This document shows positions 63,700 to 64,000 of a stretch of 64,000 bases of DNA, piece after piece; position 1 is the first letter of the stretch, and the number at the start of each line of letters is the position of its first letter. The notes under the pieces are model-generated. The model made no database searches. It saw only the letters and a list, made by a program, of their open reading frames with translations, and was not told the origin of the DNA. The stretch comes from Cohnella nanjingensis (GTDB lineage: Bacteria; Bacillota; Bacilli; Paenibacillales; Paenibacillaceae). The stretch is from assembly GCF_014212125.1 (NCBI RefSeq), contig NZ_JACJVP010000008.1, positions 1 through 64,000 on the forward strand. Reading direction: 5' to 3'. Both the position numbers and the translations under genes were made by a program.

Positions 63700-64000
63700 T
63701 TATGCATGCATGAATACGATCTTGGCGCATTGGCCGGAGCCCATCAACGCGAACGCTTCCTCGTACCGGTCCAAGGTGAACGTGCGGTCCACCAACGGCT
63801 TCAAGTCGATGCGGCCGGCGTCGAGCAGCCCTTTGATCTGGTGCCAGGTTCGGTACATCCGCCTGCCGGTGATCCCGTAAACCTGCAGCCCCTTGAAGAT
63901 AATGTGGCGCGCCAGATCGATGGGCACTTCCCGGGAAGGAATGCCGAGCAGCGAGACGCGGCCGCCATTCGCGACGGCTTCCAGCAGCTCGTTGATGGCG
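63700..64000 (-). CDS. tdh: L-threonine 3-dehydrogenase, C-terminal part (cut by window end)
   Basis: The last 100 residues of a medium-chain zinc-dependent dehydrogenase: EAVANGGRVSLLGIPS, IDLARHIIFKGLQVYGITGRRMYRTW and RYEEAFALMGSGQCAKIVF match Tdh. It oxidises threonine to 2-amino-3-ketobutyrate, the substrate of Kbl encoded 40 bp downstream. The gene starts beyond the right edge. Confidence 0.88.
   Translation of the reverse strand, partial: AINELLEAVANGGRVSLLGIPSREVPIDLARHIIFKGLQVYGITGRRMYRTWHQIKGLLDAGRIDLKPLVDRTFTLDRYEEAFALMGSGQCAKIVFMHA

Noticed and set aside
62430..63713. 427-codon plus-strand frame opposite kbl
   Set aside because: High-GC antisense frame with no family resemblance; kbl has a full set of catalytic motifs.

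Overview
The window reads as chromosome of a high-GC, endospore-former-type Firmicute of the Paenibacillaceae (Paenibacillus/Cohnella-like). Evidence: strong Shine-Dalgarno sequences and frequent TTG/GTG starts, sigma-A promoters with 17-bp spacers, carbohydrate ABC operons without their own ATPase, GH43 arabinan enzymes, a DMT/LysR/AraC/TetR-rich gene set and a tdh-kbl threonine pair. The genus is inferred from protein character only. No tRNA or rRNA gene was seen.

Layout. 0.4-5.8 kb: an MFS exporter, two TetR regulators (the second with two visible LmrA/YxaF-like operators, one in its own promoter and one before the following SDR/FMN-reductase pair) and a DUF1801 protein. 6.2-20.4 kb: a large carbohydrate-catabolic island, with an AraC regulator, TIM-barrel isomerase, three Gfo/Idh/MocA dehydrogenases, a PIG-L deacetylase, a divergent NagB-like protein, a sugar ABC importer (two permeases and a lipoprotein), a DeoR regulator, a class I aldolase and a PfkB kinase. 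Together they suggest import and breakdown of an N-acylated amino-sugar compound by oxidation, deacetylation, deamination, phosphorylation and aldol cleavage. Between the importer and the DeoR gene lie a 7-bp tandem array and nine palindromic repeats at an exact 51-bp period.

22.4-38.0 kb: a P2-type contractile-tail module (sheath, tube, frameshifted chaperone, tape measure, X, D, V, U, W, J, I, fibre) with a lysogeny-like switch and an activator, but no capsid, terminase, portal, integrase or lysis genes. It looks like a tailocin (R-type phage-tail-like particle) or a head-less prophage remnant. Its right edge abuts a 5'-truncated glutamine amidotransferase gene.

38.4-44.9 kb: a cell-surface block: PsbP-like lipoprotein, secreted transglutaminase-like protein under a c-di-GMP-I riboswitch, a sortase, and divergently a 1217-residue LPKTG-anchored adhesin. 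45.2-52.5 kb: arabinan/arabinoside utilisation (surface GH43, two permeases, binding lipoprotein, cytoplasmic GH43, divergent ArsR-type regulator with a large C-terminal domain). 52.6-64 kb: mixed housekeeping and regulatory genes (AraC, SRPBCC, LysR/DMT, leaderless TetR with its divergent membrane partner, APH-like kinase, RDD protein, NlpC/P60 endopeptidase, kbl, and the start-truncated tdh at the window edge).
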